Below, in pieces: positions 26,014 to 35,733 of a DNA stretch of 64,000 nt (positions within the stretch are counted from its first letter, which is position 1; each line of letters starts with the position of its first letter). Below the pieces are notes generated by a model. It searched no databases, had not been told where the DNA came from, and saw only the letters and a program-made list of their open reading frames with translations. Made by a program: the position numbers and the translations under genes. The stretch is taken from assembly GCF_900115265.1 (NCBI RefSeq), contig NZ_FOVU01000014.1, forward strand, positions 49,227 through 113,226. The letters are read 5' to 3'. This stretch comes from Bradyrhizobium sp. Ghvi. Its GTDB lineage: Bacteria; Pseudomonadota; Alphaproteobacteria; Rhizobiales; Xanthobacteraceae.

Positions 26014-27621
26014 TCAGAAGAATATCAATGTAGACACTAACAAATTGAGCGCGTGTTCCGTTTGGGGCGTGTGTGTGATGCTTGTCGGGTGATGAATGTA
26101 TGACAGTCCGACGCTCGCATAAATCCCCGGAGCGAGATGCGCGGTGTATGTTCCCGTGACTGCCGTAGTGTCGCGGTGCGCACGCTGGCCTTTAGCCAGA
26201 GCAGCATCCACTGCAAGGTTGCTCCAGGCCGTGTTGGTCGCAACGAGAGCAATCAGATCACTGGGCCGATTGTCAAAAGGTCCCTTCGCATAAAGACGAA
26301 GCTCGTAATACCGGCTGATCCTGTTGAGCTCAGGTGGAGCTCCCATGACGGAGAAGCCGCCATAGATGCCGCGAGACGGCGACCCAAGGGCGTCACTCTG
26401 CCAGAGCTGCCTGTCCACAGCGATGTAGTGAAAATTATTCCCGCTCTCCCTTTGTTGCTTGGGATCCGCCAAATTCGTGTAGCCGCTACTGTTCAAACCA
26501 ACGCCCCCGCGCAGCCACGTGTCGGGTACGCCAGGAGCAGCCCTGCTCTTGTAGCCGGCTTCTTCAACGAGAAGGATGCCCGCGTTGGCCGTGCTCCAGT
26601 TTGCGCCGGTGGGATTCTCGGTAATGTGGGCATAGGCACCATCCGGACTGATTGAGCGCTGGACCGAGACCTTATTGTACAAGCGATCGTCAAAATTGTA
26701 CTTCAAGTTGACCGCCGGTGTCGGCGCAGCATTGGTGCTCATCCCGGCCTGGAACAAGGCGGACATGTTCGATCCTGTAGTCCCTCCGAACAATGTGCCG
26801 GTGAACTCATTTTGGTTTCTGAGGTAGCCAACTTTGAGTTCTAGCGTCCTGTCGAAGAAGGTCTGGTAGTAGGCAAGCGTGTTGAGTCCCACTCGATCTG
26901 GTCCCGGGCGATCCCACGTCGAGTACTGCTGCTCGGCTCCTAAGACAATCTGTCCGTCCGCAATGCCAAACCGACTGAGATCGTAGGTGACGATCATGAA
27001 GTTTGCCGACGCGAAGGTCGGATTTTGGCCCATATAGAGCTGGTTTGCGATAGTGCTTCTGGTTGCATTCGGCAGCTGGTTGTTTGCAAAGCTGTTGTGT
27101 GTCCAGCCGATGTAGCCGATGCCGACATGTGCCAGCGCCGATCTAACGCCGTCCTTGTCCTGATCAATCGTGTCCGCAGGGCCGGGTATGTTGAGCCACA
27201 ACCCTTTTTCACGCAGATTGTCGTACCTTGCGAAGGGATCGAACATCTTCTGCGGTCTGGTCTGAGCAGCCCTATCCGCATTGCCGCGCTTCTTGAAACG
27301 CACTCCGGGACCTGCTGCTGGCGCCGGGGCAGGAGGGCAGATTGCCTGACGGTTCAGGTCGATCAAGAGCTTTGCGACGCGACCGGAAGTCTTTCCTTTT
27401 TTGCTGGCTTGATCGACAGGGTGTTTACCAGGATCAAGTTTGCTCGCGGTTTGTGCCAGTACGGAATCGCCGACCATACAAGCCGCTAGCGAAAGTGCGA
27501 TAACAAGCCCAGATTTCTTTCCCCTTGATTTGAAATTGAAAGAAAGTCCTCGCGTAGCCGAGCATGTTCGAGGCGAGCTCGTCGCAAGAAGGCAATCACG
27601 CATGGCGCAGTTCGGATCCAT
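26014..27621 (-). CDS. OprB-type carbohydrate-selective porin
   Basis: A 535-residue frame. The signal peptide lies at about residues 35-57 (SGLVIALSLAACMVGDSVLAQ), so the true start is probably an internal codon 25-30 residues in. After a Pro/Ala-rich linker with ICPPAPAPAAGP comes a 16-18-strand beta-barrel with OprB features: AHVGIGYIGW-like repeats, GIYGGFSVMG, YYELRLYAKGPFDNRPSD, and the C-terminal Phe of outer-membrane proteins (STLIFF end). OprB porins pass sugars across the outer membrane. The gene stands alone and might serve uptake of plant-derived oligosaccharides, which is inference. Confidence 0.85.
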   Translation of the reverse strand: MDPNCAMRDCLLATSSPRTCSATRGLSFNFKSRGKKSGLVIALSLAACMVGDSVLAQTASKLDPGKHPVDQASKKGKTSGRVAKLLIDLNRQAICPPAPAPAAGPGVRFKKRGNADRAAQTRPQKMFDPFARYDNLREKGLWLNIPGPADTIDQDKDGVRSALAHVGIGYIGWTHNSFANNQLPNATRSTIANQLYMGQNPTFASANFMIVTYDLSRFGIADGQIVLGAEQQYSTWDRPGPDRVGLNTLAYYQTFFDRTLELKVGYLRNQNEFTGTLFGGTTGSNMSALFQAGMSTNAAPTPAVNLKYNFDDRLYNKVSVQRSISPDGAYAHITENPTGANWSTANAGILLVEEAGYKSRAAPGVPDTWLRGGVGLNSSGYTNLADPKQQRESGNNFHYIAVDRQLWQSDALGSPSRGIYGGFSVMGAPPELNRISRYYELRLYAKGPFDNRPSDLIALVATNTAWSNLAVDAALAKGQRAHRDTTAVTGTYTAHLAPGIYASVGLSYIHHPTSITHTPQTEHALNLLVSTLIFF

Positions 27622-28727
27622 GTTCGCCGGCCATGAATAAATTGAACTGCGGTCTGACTGGCCCAGAGTGAGCTACCCGCGTTTTCGCGTCCGAGTGCGA
27701 GCGGGGATGAGCCACAACTCGATCTATCCGAAGAGATCCACTCAGACTTCCTGAACCTCTCGGCTCGCAGCGCCATGATGATCTGGCCTGAATCTTTGGT
27801 TGTGTATGATGCCGGTGCCCGAGAGCCACCGGAGAGCGCTGGCTCGGCAACCGCTCACGAGGAGCGCGCGCGGTTTTGCTGTCCTGGCCACCAAAAGGTT
27901 GGGAATGTCCACCCTGCTGAGTGTGAGTCAGGCGAGACTGGCGGTGCCGCGCATCTGCAACGACGGCGGCTTTCTGGACGGAACGGCAGCTACCAGAAAG
28001 CAAGGCTCGTGGTGCAAGAGGCGTTCCTTCACGAACCGCTTCATTGATATCGCTGTCAGCGAAACAGGAGACAATCGCCCAGCTTGAAGGTCGAAGAGCC
28101 TTTGAATTTTTGCGCGCGGCAACGACACCGCAACATCCAACGTGATGGCGCAGGAGACCGAAGGAGTAAGCCATCGAGCGGCTTTGGCGCCTATCTGCGA
28201 GCAGTTGTTGGTTGCCTTCAGCGCGGCAAATCCGGTTTTGCATTCGATTTCTCGACGTTCGCGGCGGGTCGTTGCTCACGCTTGCCACGTGCTCGTCATC
28301 TCGAACAACCTGCCGGAGTTGGTAGTTGATCAGGTGCAATGGTTGCTAGTCCAATGCCATTGCGGCTCGGCCGATCAGCCCTAGCGCCTACGTGGCGCAT
28401 AAGGCGCGGCTCCATCGAACACTTCGAATACACTGCAGGAATGAGGGGCGGTTTGCATTGGTGCCGTAGCAGAGTAACAAGATCTCCAAGGTCCTCCTGA
28501 GTTTTAAGAAATGCTGCGCCATTGCTGGCAAGATGAGTACCATTGCTCGCTCGTAGCATCAGGAGAACGCGCGAAAATTGTCGCGTTGCGTTGCTCAAGA
28601 AGTAGCGTTCTACAGGAGCAGGGCAGCCGATCGGGAAGCTCGGCATGAATGATAATCATCGATGCAGGAACCTCCTGGAGTGCGTAAGCAATGCAGCCTA
28701 TCGCTTCGAGATCTTGAGCGAGGGACA
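27622..28727. other. Long stretch without supported genes
   Basis: Many overlapping frames on both strands (up to 247 codons on minus) but with skewed Arg/Ser-rich composition typical of antisense reading. No motif, RNA gene or insertion-sequence end is recognised. It should hold the promoter of the minus-strand porin gene near its left end. Confidence 0.4.
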
Positions 28728-29246
28728 ATGGACTTGATTGATCAAGCGGCCGCTTCAGACTTGCGGCCGCTCTTGCATGGGCCGTCAAGACGGATTCTCC
28801 CGGTTTTGGTGCTCCCGCTTGTCCTCGTCGGCTCGTGTGCGGCTGGCGCCTGGCTTTGGGCTAACCTTGAAGAGTTTGTCGAGACGCCCGAAGCCCAGGG
28901 CATCGCTTCAACGATGAGCCTGTCACTGGAGGACAGGGCATCCCTGTTTGAGATAAATTGGGCACAGCAGAAAACTGACGATGAGATCGCGGTACTCAAC
29001 AGCCGGATCAATGCCATGCGGGATGATCTCAAGGGGATCCTGGATCAGATCACCATGCTGACTTCGCGGATCGATTCGCCGCAGAGCTTAAGAGCGGTTC
29101 CTTCTGCTGCTTCCGAGGCTCCTTTGTCGCCAGCCCGGGCTATTTCGAGCGTCGCCAGCAAACGCCTCGGGCGATCCAAATCACGGGGACCTGTTCCCGT
29201 CCGAGGCGCGCCAGTGATCGCCGGATCGAAGACAGCCGAGCCTTGA
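28728..29246 (+). CDS. Single-pass membrane protein with coiled coil
   Basis: A 172-residue protein. The ATG at 28728 follows GAGGGA. A cytoplasmic N-terminus of about 22 residues precedes one membrane segment (VLVLPLVLVGSCAAGAWLW), then a periplasmic helical part with heptads (DDEIAVLNSRINAMRDDLKG) and a basic, Ser/Pro-rich tail. I do not recognise the family. The gene is convergent with hemN. Confidence 0.55.
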   Translation: MDLIDQAAASDLRPLLHGPSRRILPVLVLPLVLVGSCAAGAWLWANLEEFVETPEAQGIASTMSLSLEDRASLFEINWAQQKTDDEIAVLNSRINAMRDDLKGILDQITMLTSRIDSPQSLRAVPSAASEAPLSPARAISSVASKRLGRSKSRGPVPVRGAPVIAGSKTAEP

Positions 29247-29524
29247 GGTCTAAGATGCTGCGTGGTCAAGTTTCTCCAACCGTGCTCGAGCACGTGGACC
29301 GTAGCTTCGCAAAGCTGCCTCGGGCTAAAATAACCGAAGCATGAGGGGCGCCGGCGTCTTCAGCGGCATGTCATGAGGCCGTCACCATTCATCGAGAGCG
29401 CTTCGGGGAAGTGGGGCAGAGCCTTTCCGCGTGATCGAGGCGTGGCCCTGAACGGCGGAGCGCGCTGCGCCTTTCCTTATAATCAGTTCCCCTTTTTATC
29501 AGCCCTCGCCAATGCGTGGCTGAG

Positions 29525-30859
29525 TTAATAGGGGGCACGGTCGAGATAAGTGTCGAAGGCGGAAGCAACAGCGCGTATGACAAACCGGTGCTCTTGCTTG
29601 ACCCGAATGAATCCCTCTTCAATCTCCACTATCCCGTCTTCGGCAAGCATTCGCAGGCGGTCGGCCGAATCGAGAAGAGGCATCGGATCGAATCCGTGAG
29701 CTGCACAGATTTCTGGTACGTCGGCCTGCAAATCGCACATCAGACGCTCGATGATTGCGGCGCGGAGGCGATCTTCTGCGGTGAGACAGTAGCCTTTTGA
29801 GGTTGCCAAACGGCCAGCCTGAATGTGTTGGTGATAGGAAGCGGTTGCGATCTCGTTCTGGACGTAACCGTCAGGCAGTCGGCCGATGGCTGACGGACCT
29901 AAGCCGATCACGGTTCTGCAGGTGTCAGCCGAATAACCCAGGGAGTTGCGGCGCAGCCGACCAGCCTTTTGCGCCAGTGCGAGCTCGTCATTGGGCAGGG
30001 CGAAATGGTCGAGCCCGATCTGGCGGTAGCCGGCCGCGACCAGCGTATCTGCAATAGCGGCGGCTTGCTCAACTCGGGCGGCATTATCCGGCAGCGCCGT
30101 CTCATCGATCTGGCGCTGACGTTTCATGTAGGAGGGGACGTGAGCATAGCCGAAAACCGCGAGCCGGTCTGGGCGCATGGCCACAGCCGTCCGCGCGGAG
30201 TCCACGCAGGACCGCACCGTCTGATGCGGTAGTCCGAAGAGAAGGTCGAAATTGATGCGGCCTATCCCATGCTGGCGAAGACTTTCGACGACGGAAGCCG
30301 TCTGCACCTCGCTCTGGACGCGGTTGACTGACCTTTGAACCAAGGGGTCGAAGCTTTGCACGCCGACGCTCGCACGGCTGACCCCCACCGCTTGTAGCGT
30401 TTCGACCATCTCGGTCGTGACCCAGCGCGGATCGATTTCTATGGCGATAGTAGCTGATTTGCCGATTGCAAAGCAGTGGTGCAGGAGTTTCATCAAGCCG
30501 ATAAAATCGCTCGGTGCAATGGTGGTCGGCGTCCCGCCGCCGAAATGCACGTCGCTCACCGGCAGAGCACGCGGCACTTGCTCTGCGACCAAGCCTATCT
30601 CGTCCCGCAGTGCTGCCAAGTAATTGCGGACCGGTCTCTCGGCGCGAGTGAGGCTTGTAGGAAAACCGCAATACCAGCAAATAGAGTGACAGAACGGAAC
30701 GTGGATATAGAGCGAAACGGCCTCGCCGGGCGGCAGCCGCATCAGCCATGTCTCACAAGTCTTGGCACCGACCACCGCGGAGAAATCCGGTACGGTTGGA
30801 TAGATGGTGTACCAAGGCAGGCGAGCATCGCAATATTTGTTTAGGAGGGAGGTCTGCAA
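29525..30859 (-). CDS. hemN: Oxygen-independent coproporphyrinogen III dehydrogenase
   Basis: A 444-residue radical-SAM enzyme. The [4Fe-4S]-SAM motif is CHSICWYC (Cys57, Cys61, Cys64) in the family context YIHVPFCHSICWYCGF. The glycine-rich FGGGTPTTI and the IEIDPRWVT, VGVQSFDP and FDLLFGLPHQT segments complete the barrel, and a HemN C-terminal domain follows. It converts coproporphyrinogen III to protoporphyrinogen IX without oxygen, needed for haem in microoxic nodules. Bradyrhizobium has a hemN copy in its symbiosis region near the nod genes. The FixK-type box about 60 bp upstream (30918) predicts induction at low oxygen through FixLJ-FixK2. Confidence 0.92.
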   Translation of the reverse strand: MQTSLLNKYCDARLPWYTIYPTVPDFSAVVGAKTCETWLMRLPPGEAVSLYIHVPFCHSICWYCGFPTSLTRAERPVRNYLAALRDEIGLVAEQVPRALPVSDVHFGGGTPTTIAPSDFIGLMKLLHHCFAIGKSATIAIEIDPRWVTTEMVETLQAVGVSRASVGVQSFDPLVQRSVNRVQSEVQTASVVESLRQHGIGRINFDLLFGLPHQTVRSCVDSARTAVAMRPDRLAVFGYAHVPSYMKRQRQIDETALPDNAARVEQAAAIADTLVAAGYRQIGLDHFALPNDELALAQKAGRLRRNSLGYSADTCRTVIGLGPSAIGRLPDGYVQNEIATASYHQHIQAGRLATSKGYCLTAEDRLRAAIIERLMCDLQADVPEICAAHGFDPMPLLDSADRLRMLAEDGIVEIEEGFIRVKQEHRFVIRAVASAFDTYLDRAPY

Positions 30860-30917
30860 CGGTTAACATTCCCATGCTCAAGCGGCATGTAGCTGACCGA
30901 TGTCCTCTCTTGTGTCT

Positions 30918-30931
30918 TTGCGTTATGTCAA
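30918..30931 (-). promoter_or_regulatory. FixK2 box of hemN
   Basis: On the minus strand TTGACATAACGCAA matches the Bradyrhizobium FixK2 consensus TTG(A/C)-N6-(T/G)CAA exactly, 58 bp before the hemN start codon. That position fits an activator site overlapping or just upstream of a -35 region. Confidence 0.7.
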
Positions 30932-31948
30932 ACCGCCCAGTGGCTTTTTAGATCTGGTCCCGGTTTCGATGTTACTGTCAAAGCGGCTTCGGGGCAGAGC
31001 AGGGGTGAGAGCCGCTCGTCGGCGATTATCTGAGACGTTTAAGATATGAATTTCGGCTGACGGGGCTAGATGTGCCCGACGAGCCGGCGCGAGCGATCAA
31101 TCGCTCATCCGAGGGCGCGTCGATTCGCATTCGCTGACGTTCCGCCGTTTTTCGACGAAAGCAGGGACTGGTCTCACCAGGAGCAGCCGAGCTCGCGCTG
31201 GATCTTCACAGCGGTGTTTTGAAACAAAGCCGATTTGGTTGTCACAGAGTTCAATGTGCCTCCCGTCCGCCCGCGTGCCACGGAACATAGTTCGCTGCTC
31301 AATGAGAGCACAAGGAGCGCAATAGCTCAACGTGACGCGACGTGCGATTCAAGTCCTTTGGCGCGGCCGGCGAACGAGCTTTGATCCTAGTATCGAACGC
31401 ATAAGCCTCAATTCCGCCACGCTGGTTGTCTCATTGCCACAAGCATCATCACGGATGTACTGATGATGTTGGGGCGACCCCAGCGCACTTGCAGCCCCCC
31501 GGCGAAGTGCGTCGGGGCGCCTTGATTCAGCCGCGTCTCATCGCTGCCTGATGCAGCTCACCAACTCACAACGACTTTGGACGTCGTGCTGATGGCAAGG
31601 CCAATCTTGGCCAGATGCATCGGACGATACACTGTCTACACTGGATTCTGCGCGCCAGATCGAGGTCCGCGCAAGCTACGAGGGGAGGTTCGCGTCATCC
31701 AGCTGGCGCCCCGCCGACATTGACCCTCCTGCCGAATGGGGTGCGCGAACGGATGTGACTAGGTAAGGGCCACGGGAAGATCCGCCCCATCGTCGCTCGA
31801 CCCGACAGCTTTTCGTGGTTGCGGTTACGGCTTTCAGAGTTACGGGATGCGCGCGGATCAGACTTAAGCTGCGGCCTCCATCATGTTGCACCTTGAGCTG
31901 ACCGTGCTGCATCTCCTGCCGATCCCATGAAAGATGGGAGTTGAGACC
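30932..31948. other. Intergenic stretch with a NolA-like operator copy
   Basis: No gene is supported here. At 31324-31353 lies a divergent copy of the MerR-type element found before nolA, nodD2 and the binding-protein gene (minus-strand TTGAAT, ACGT core, TGACG-like arm), one base shorter than the others. It points towards hemN, 460 bp away. Confidence 0.4.
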
Positions 31949-32665
31949 TCAAGCGAGAACCAACTGGATGCCGGCAACGAGCAGGACCGCCACGAGGATA
32001 AATCTGATGCCTGCGGGGTTCAGGCAGTTCACGCTGACTACCGTTCCAGCGACCGCACCCGCCAGCGCGGAGATAGCGTAAAGAGCCAAATCCGGAGAGG
32101 GAAATTGGCCGCTGAAAAGAGTTCCGACGAAGCCGACTGTGGAATTGGCGAGAATAAAAGGGGGTGATAATGCGACGGTCTGCTTCGGAGATGCCCAATT
32201 CAGTATGATAAGCGTCGGTGCGAGGAACACTCCACCGCCCACGCCTGTCAGGCCGGAAACCAGTCCAAGGGCCGCGCCAAAGCTCACGCTTGCCGCGGGC
32301 GGAGTTTCGCAAACACGATCGGCAGCTCGTCCCCGCTGCATGATCATTACTGCGCTCGCCAGAAGAAGAACGAGCCCCGTCAGCGTCTTGTATATGTGGT
32401 CCCCGAGCACAATCAGACCACCGGCAAGCGAGGCGGGCATTGACGAAAAGAGAAGCGGGCGCAGGATTGTCCAATCAACGATCCTGTTGCGGTTGAAGAA
32501 CCATGTAGAATAAGTCGCGACGACAAGGTTGAGACCAAGCGCCGTCGGGCGCATCTCTGCCGATGACATACCCAAAAAAGCCATTAGCGAGAGGAACGCA
32601 GTGCCCCCAGCCTGGCCAACGCTCGCATAGAGCATTGAGATGATCGCGAAGAGCAGAGAAGCCAT
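31949..32665 (-). CDS. TauE/SafE family permease
   Basis: A 238-residue membrane protein with about seven to eight hydrophobic helices and the internal duplication of the TauE/SafE (DUF81) family. The first half carries ASVGQAGGTAFLSLMA and the second half LTGVGGGVFLAPTLII, the two copies of the GGG-containing signature. Members export sulfite, sulfoacetate or other organic anions; the substrate cannot be predicted. No sulfur-metabolism gene adjoins it. Confidence 0.85.
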   Translation of the reverse strand: MASLLFAIISMLYASVGQAGGTAFLSLMAFLGMSSAEMRPTALGLNLVVATYSTWFFNRNRIVDWTILRPLLFSSMPASLAGGLIVLGDHIYKTLTGLVLLLASAVMIMQRGRAADRVCETPPAASVSFGAALGLVSGLTGVGGGVFLAPTLIILNWASPKQTVALSPPFILANSTVGFVGTLFSGQFPSPDLALYAISALAGAVAGTVVSVNCLNPAGIRFILVAVLLVAGIQLVLA

Positions 32666-33141
32666 ACCTCATCGATCTTGGCGAAGATGTTCGCCTTTTT
32701 CCACCGAGCCCATCATGATTGGTGTATCAGGTGCGGTCTAATGTGTTTCTGCTTGGGGAGATCTAAGCGCTTCGCCGGAATCGCTGGCTCAAGGTGCAGG
32801 CAGGTCAAGTTCCTCAACAAGTGCCATGTTTGAACCGTCCCATCAATTGCGGACCTTGGGACTTGACTGGGCTGGAATAGGGCTGCGTTTGGGCTTCGAG
32901 GGCGGCCGGGGTGAGCAGAATTTCTCGCTGTAGCTCATCTCGCGCCGCGCCCCACAATGTGCTGTCGCCTTTCCTCCGCATGTCATAAATGCTTCGGCGC
33001 TCCTACCTCGCAACCAACCCTGCGCGTTCCAATCCCTCTCCGCGACGCTTGATTTTGGTGAATCAACACTTGGTATGACACTTGCTAGTCCAAGCTGGGT
33101 CGTCTCCCTGCTGGAGAAGCACATGCAAAGTGTCCTCCGCA
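32666..33141. other. No supported gene
   Basis: Short frames only; it should contain the promoter of the minus-strand TauE/SafE gene. Confidence 0.3.
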
Positions 33142-33492
33142 TCAAGCAGATCTCGCCGACACGAGTATCTCTCGTTGCGCCTTTGACGTGGTCCGTTTCT
33201 GCACGTTCGGTACGTTTGCGCCAGGCCTGCCGGACGGATTCGATGAGACGTCGCACAATGGTGCGAGGAGTATGGCTTCTGCGCCGGCTGTTGCGTGTTG
33301 CTCATCGATCGCGTCCGCGACGCCGGCGCAAGGCGCAGGATCGGCGAGGATGCTCGTTGAATCGCGCGCCGCCAAGCTTAGCAGTATCGCGCAGATCAGA
33401 GCCCGGAACTCGTCGTGCTCGGCCCCGAGACAGACGAAAGCGTCGTTTGGAAGCGACTGCGTTTTCTCGTCATACAAGCTCAACCGAGCCAA
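33142..33492 (-). CDS. Hypothetical protein
   Basis: A 116-residue frame with protein-like composition: an acidic N-terminal segment, a hydrophobic helix (EFRALICAILLSLAARD), Ala-rich stretches and a basic end. No motif is recognised and plus-strand frames of similar length overlap it, so coding on this strand is only somewhat more likely. Confidence 0.3.
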   Translation of the reverse strand: MARLSLYDEKTQSLPNDAFVCLGAEHDEFRALICAILLSLAARDSTSILADPAPCAGVADAIDEQHATAGAEAILLAPLCDVSSNPSGRPGANVPNVQKRTTSKAQREILVSARSA

Positions 33493-33927
33493 GCCTCGAG
33501 CCGCTGGAGCTGTCCGGTTCTTGTCGCCAGGTCAGGCCAGGACCGGCGGAACTTCTATCGGCGCCGGCATCATCAAAGGTGACACCGTCGGGTTCGTATC
33601 GTTGGCACGGTCCTTCAACACGGATAACGGGCTATGATCTATGATTTGGCCGGTGTCTATCGGCGAACTGGGCCGACCACTTCCGCTCAGCCTGGCAGGC
33701 GAGGATGATGGCCCCTCGAGTATTTGATCGTATCTTGCCGGCGCATTCGGCGGCAGGGCGACGAATTCGGCGGATGGCGCCTGGTACGGCGCGAGCGCTC
33801 AGATGCTCAGATTGCACGAATAACTAAAACTCGAGTTCAGCTCATGGACTGGAATTTGGCTCCGCCTGAAACAAGCGCAATCGAACACCGCGACGGGGAG
33901 CTCGATCGTCGTACTGAAGCGCCGATC

Positions 33928-34653
33928 ATGGACCTCTTTAGCTTCACCGAATGCGCGAACCAGACTCATTCACTCAGAGCGCTATTCGAGCTTCTTGTAG
34001 GCTGTGCCACCAGGGAAGGCTTCACTGAAGTCGCATATGGCGCTCTCAACTTCGAACCACTTCAGCTGGCGGAGTATCCACCTCCTACTGTGGCTGTGAA
34101 GTGGCCGCCAGACTGGTGCGACCGATACTTCAAGCGCAAGTACCATACGATCGATCCAGTGGTCCGGCGGACGCCGACGCTTTTGCGGCCGTTCTTGTGG
34201 GACCAACTTGGCGACCTCTACCATCTTCAACCGGACGAAAGACGCGTGCTCGACGAGGCGAGAGAGGCGGGCCTTAAGCACGGCATGAGCGTGCCGTTGT
34301 TTGGTCCGTTGGGGCGGATATCTGTGGTGTCTTTTGCATCCGCGTTTGACGATGCTGATCCTCAGAACCACATCGGTCATCTCAACGCGCTAGCCTGTCT
34401 CTTTCACAGCGCTTATAGCGAGATCGCTCGTCCGTGCAATGATGATGGGTGCGAGAGAAAAGTGCCATTATCAAAGCGAGAGATCAGTTGCATGCGGTGG
34501 GTGAAGGAGGGGAAATCGTCATGGGAAATCGGAAAGATCCTAGAAATCAGCGAGAACACAGTCAATTTTCATGTCAAGAATGCGATGCGGAAGCTAGGTG
34601 CGACCAGCCGAATTCAAGCGGTCGCTATTGCTATTCGCCTCAATATTCTTTGA
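33928..34653 (+). CDS. LuxR-family quorum-sensing regulator without a partner synthase
   Basis: 241 residues from the ATG at 33928, the start that best fits the family length; an upstream ATG at 33844 would add 28 residues. The autoinducer-binding domain has the conserved Trp, Tyr, Asp and Trp pattern (DWCDRYFKRKYHTIDPVV, then FLWDQL). The C-terminal LuxR helix-turn-helix is complete (LSKREISCMRWVKEGKSSWEIGKI, then TVNFHVKNAMRKL). No luxI-type synthase is in the window, so it is a solo receptor here, possibly answering to a distant synthase such as BjaI or to a plant-derived acyl signal. Confidence 0.85.
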   Translation: MDLFSFTECANQTHSLRALFELLVGCATREGFTEVAYGALNFEPLQLAEYPPPTVAVKWPPDWCDRYFKRKYHTIDPVVRRTPTLLRPFLWDQLGDLYHLQPDERRVLDEAREAGLKHGMSVPLFGPLGRISVVSFASAFDDADPQNHIGHLNALACLFHSAYSEIARPCNDDGCERKVPLSKREISCMRWVKEGKSSWEIGKILEISENTVNFHVKNAMRKLGATSRIQAVAIAIRLNIL

Positions 34654-34959
34654 GTTTAGCAACTGGCGGGCCCCTGCCAAATCGTTGGCTTCCAGCTTCT
34701 TCCCTGTTGAGCGTGGCGCCTTCGTCGAAGTCGCAGATACGACGCTGCTTAAAGCGAGGCCTGCTACTTCGAGCTGCGCGACGTTGTGAGACTTCATGAG
34801 AACCACAAATTGCCGGATCGACTGACCTGCTCCCCCCGTGTGCTGGGTGCATCTCGGCCACACACCATCCAGACGGTGGCTCCGTCGCTCAGACGAGCTC
34901 GCACCTGGTGCTTCGGAACTGGGATCGGGGTTGGCAGGGAGAGGAGCAGCTCAAGAAAG

Positions 34960-34980
34960 AACCCCGACCGGGCCGGGGTT
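34960..34980 (-). terminator. Hairpin downstream of the outer-membrane protein gene
   Basis: AACCCCG pairs with CGGGGTT around a 7-nt loop. Read on the minus strand it is followed by CTTTCTT, about 28 bp after the stop of the gene ending at 35008. It is a reasonable terminator, though the T-run is interrupted. Confidence 0.5.
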
Positions 34981-35007
34981 CCGATTCACGCGACCGCGTT
35001 GAGGTCT

Positions 35008-35733
35008 CTATTTGGCAAAGGGAGAGCCGAACTTGTAATTGAGCCGTGCCGTGATGAGATCGACGTCTTGGTGGGCGCGATCCGTGCCAAGGGCGGCTGG
35101 GAAGCTTACGTTGCTGCGCTGCATGAACAAGTGGTTGTACTCGACGCCAGCTGACCAGGTCGGCGTGAGGCTGACTTCGGCACCGGCGCCCAGCACGCCA
35201 CCCCAACGGACATCATTGCTGTTGGCAAGCTCGGCGCCAGTAGCCACCGAGTTGACGTGATAGGTATTGCTGGTCACCGCAGCACCACCCTTGCCGTACA
35301 GTAGCACGGCATTGAACGCGTAACCGATGTGGCCAGTGAGTAGGCCGAATGCATCTGTCTTGGTGCCAATGGTGTCCGCCGGAAAGGCGATGCTGACATT
35401 GGAGCCGCTGAAGTCGGCCCAGTTGCCCTGACCTTCGATGCCGTAAACCATGTTGAAGATGTGCCAACGATAGCCAATCTGGCCGCCAATGGTCCCGCCA
35501 GTCGAATTATGGCAGCCTTCGGGAGTGACGCCATTGAAATCCCAGCAATTGTGGCTCGTTCCCCAACCGCCATTGACACCGACATAATAGCCGCCCCAGT
35601 CGACAATCGGGGCTGCGAGCGGCGGCGGCGGCGCCTTGACCGCGAGGGGCTGCCCGGCCAAGTCCGCGGCGAACGCGGGAGCGGCCGCACTGAGTGCGCC
35701 GATGCTTGCGGTCAGAATCAGAAAAGTCTTCAT
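35008..35733 (-). CDS. Outer-membrane beta-barrel protein (Omp25/31-like)
   Basis: A 241-residue protein. The ATG at 35733 follows GAAAGGA. A signal peptide (MKTFLILTASIGALSAAAPAFAAD) is followed by a Pro-rich linker (VKAPPPPLAAP) and the family opening WGGYYVGVNGGWG. An eight-stranded barrel follows with alternating aromatic residues (IGGQIGYRWHIFNMVYGIEGQGNW and TPTWSAGVEYNHLFM segments), ending YKFGSPFAK. This is the Omp25/Omp31 surface-antigen family of Rhizobiales. One probable disulfide is suggested by two Cys (CWDF and GCHNS). A candidate terminator hairpin lies downstream. Confidence 0.88.
   Translation of the reverse strand: MKTFLILTASIGALSAAAPAFAADLAGQPLAVKAPPPPLAAPIVDWGGYYVGVNGGWGTSHNCWDFNGVTPEGCHNSTGGTIGGQIGYRWHIFNMVYGIEGQGNWADFSGSNVSIAFPADTIGTKTDAFGLLTGHIGYAFNAVLLYGKGGAAVTSNTYHVNSVATGAELANSNDVRWGGVLGAGAEVSLTPTWSAGVEYNHLFMQRSNVSFPAALGTDRAHQDVDLITARLNYKFGSPFAK

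Noticed and set aside
27596..28339. 247-codon minus-strand frame upstream of the porin gene
   Set aside because: Composition is that of an antisense frame (Arg/Ser/His-rich, no hydrophobic core) and it overlaps the porin start.
34594..34797. 67-codon minus-strand ORF overlapping the end of the LuxR gene
   Set aside because: No ribosome-binding site, overlaps the conserved helix-turn-helix end of the LuxR gene, no family.
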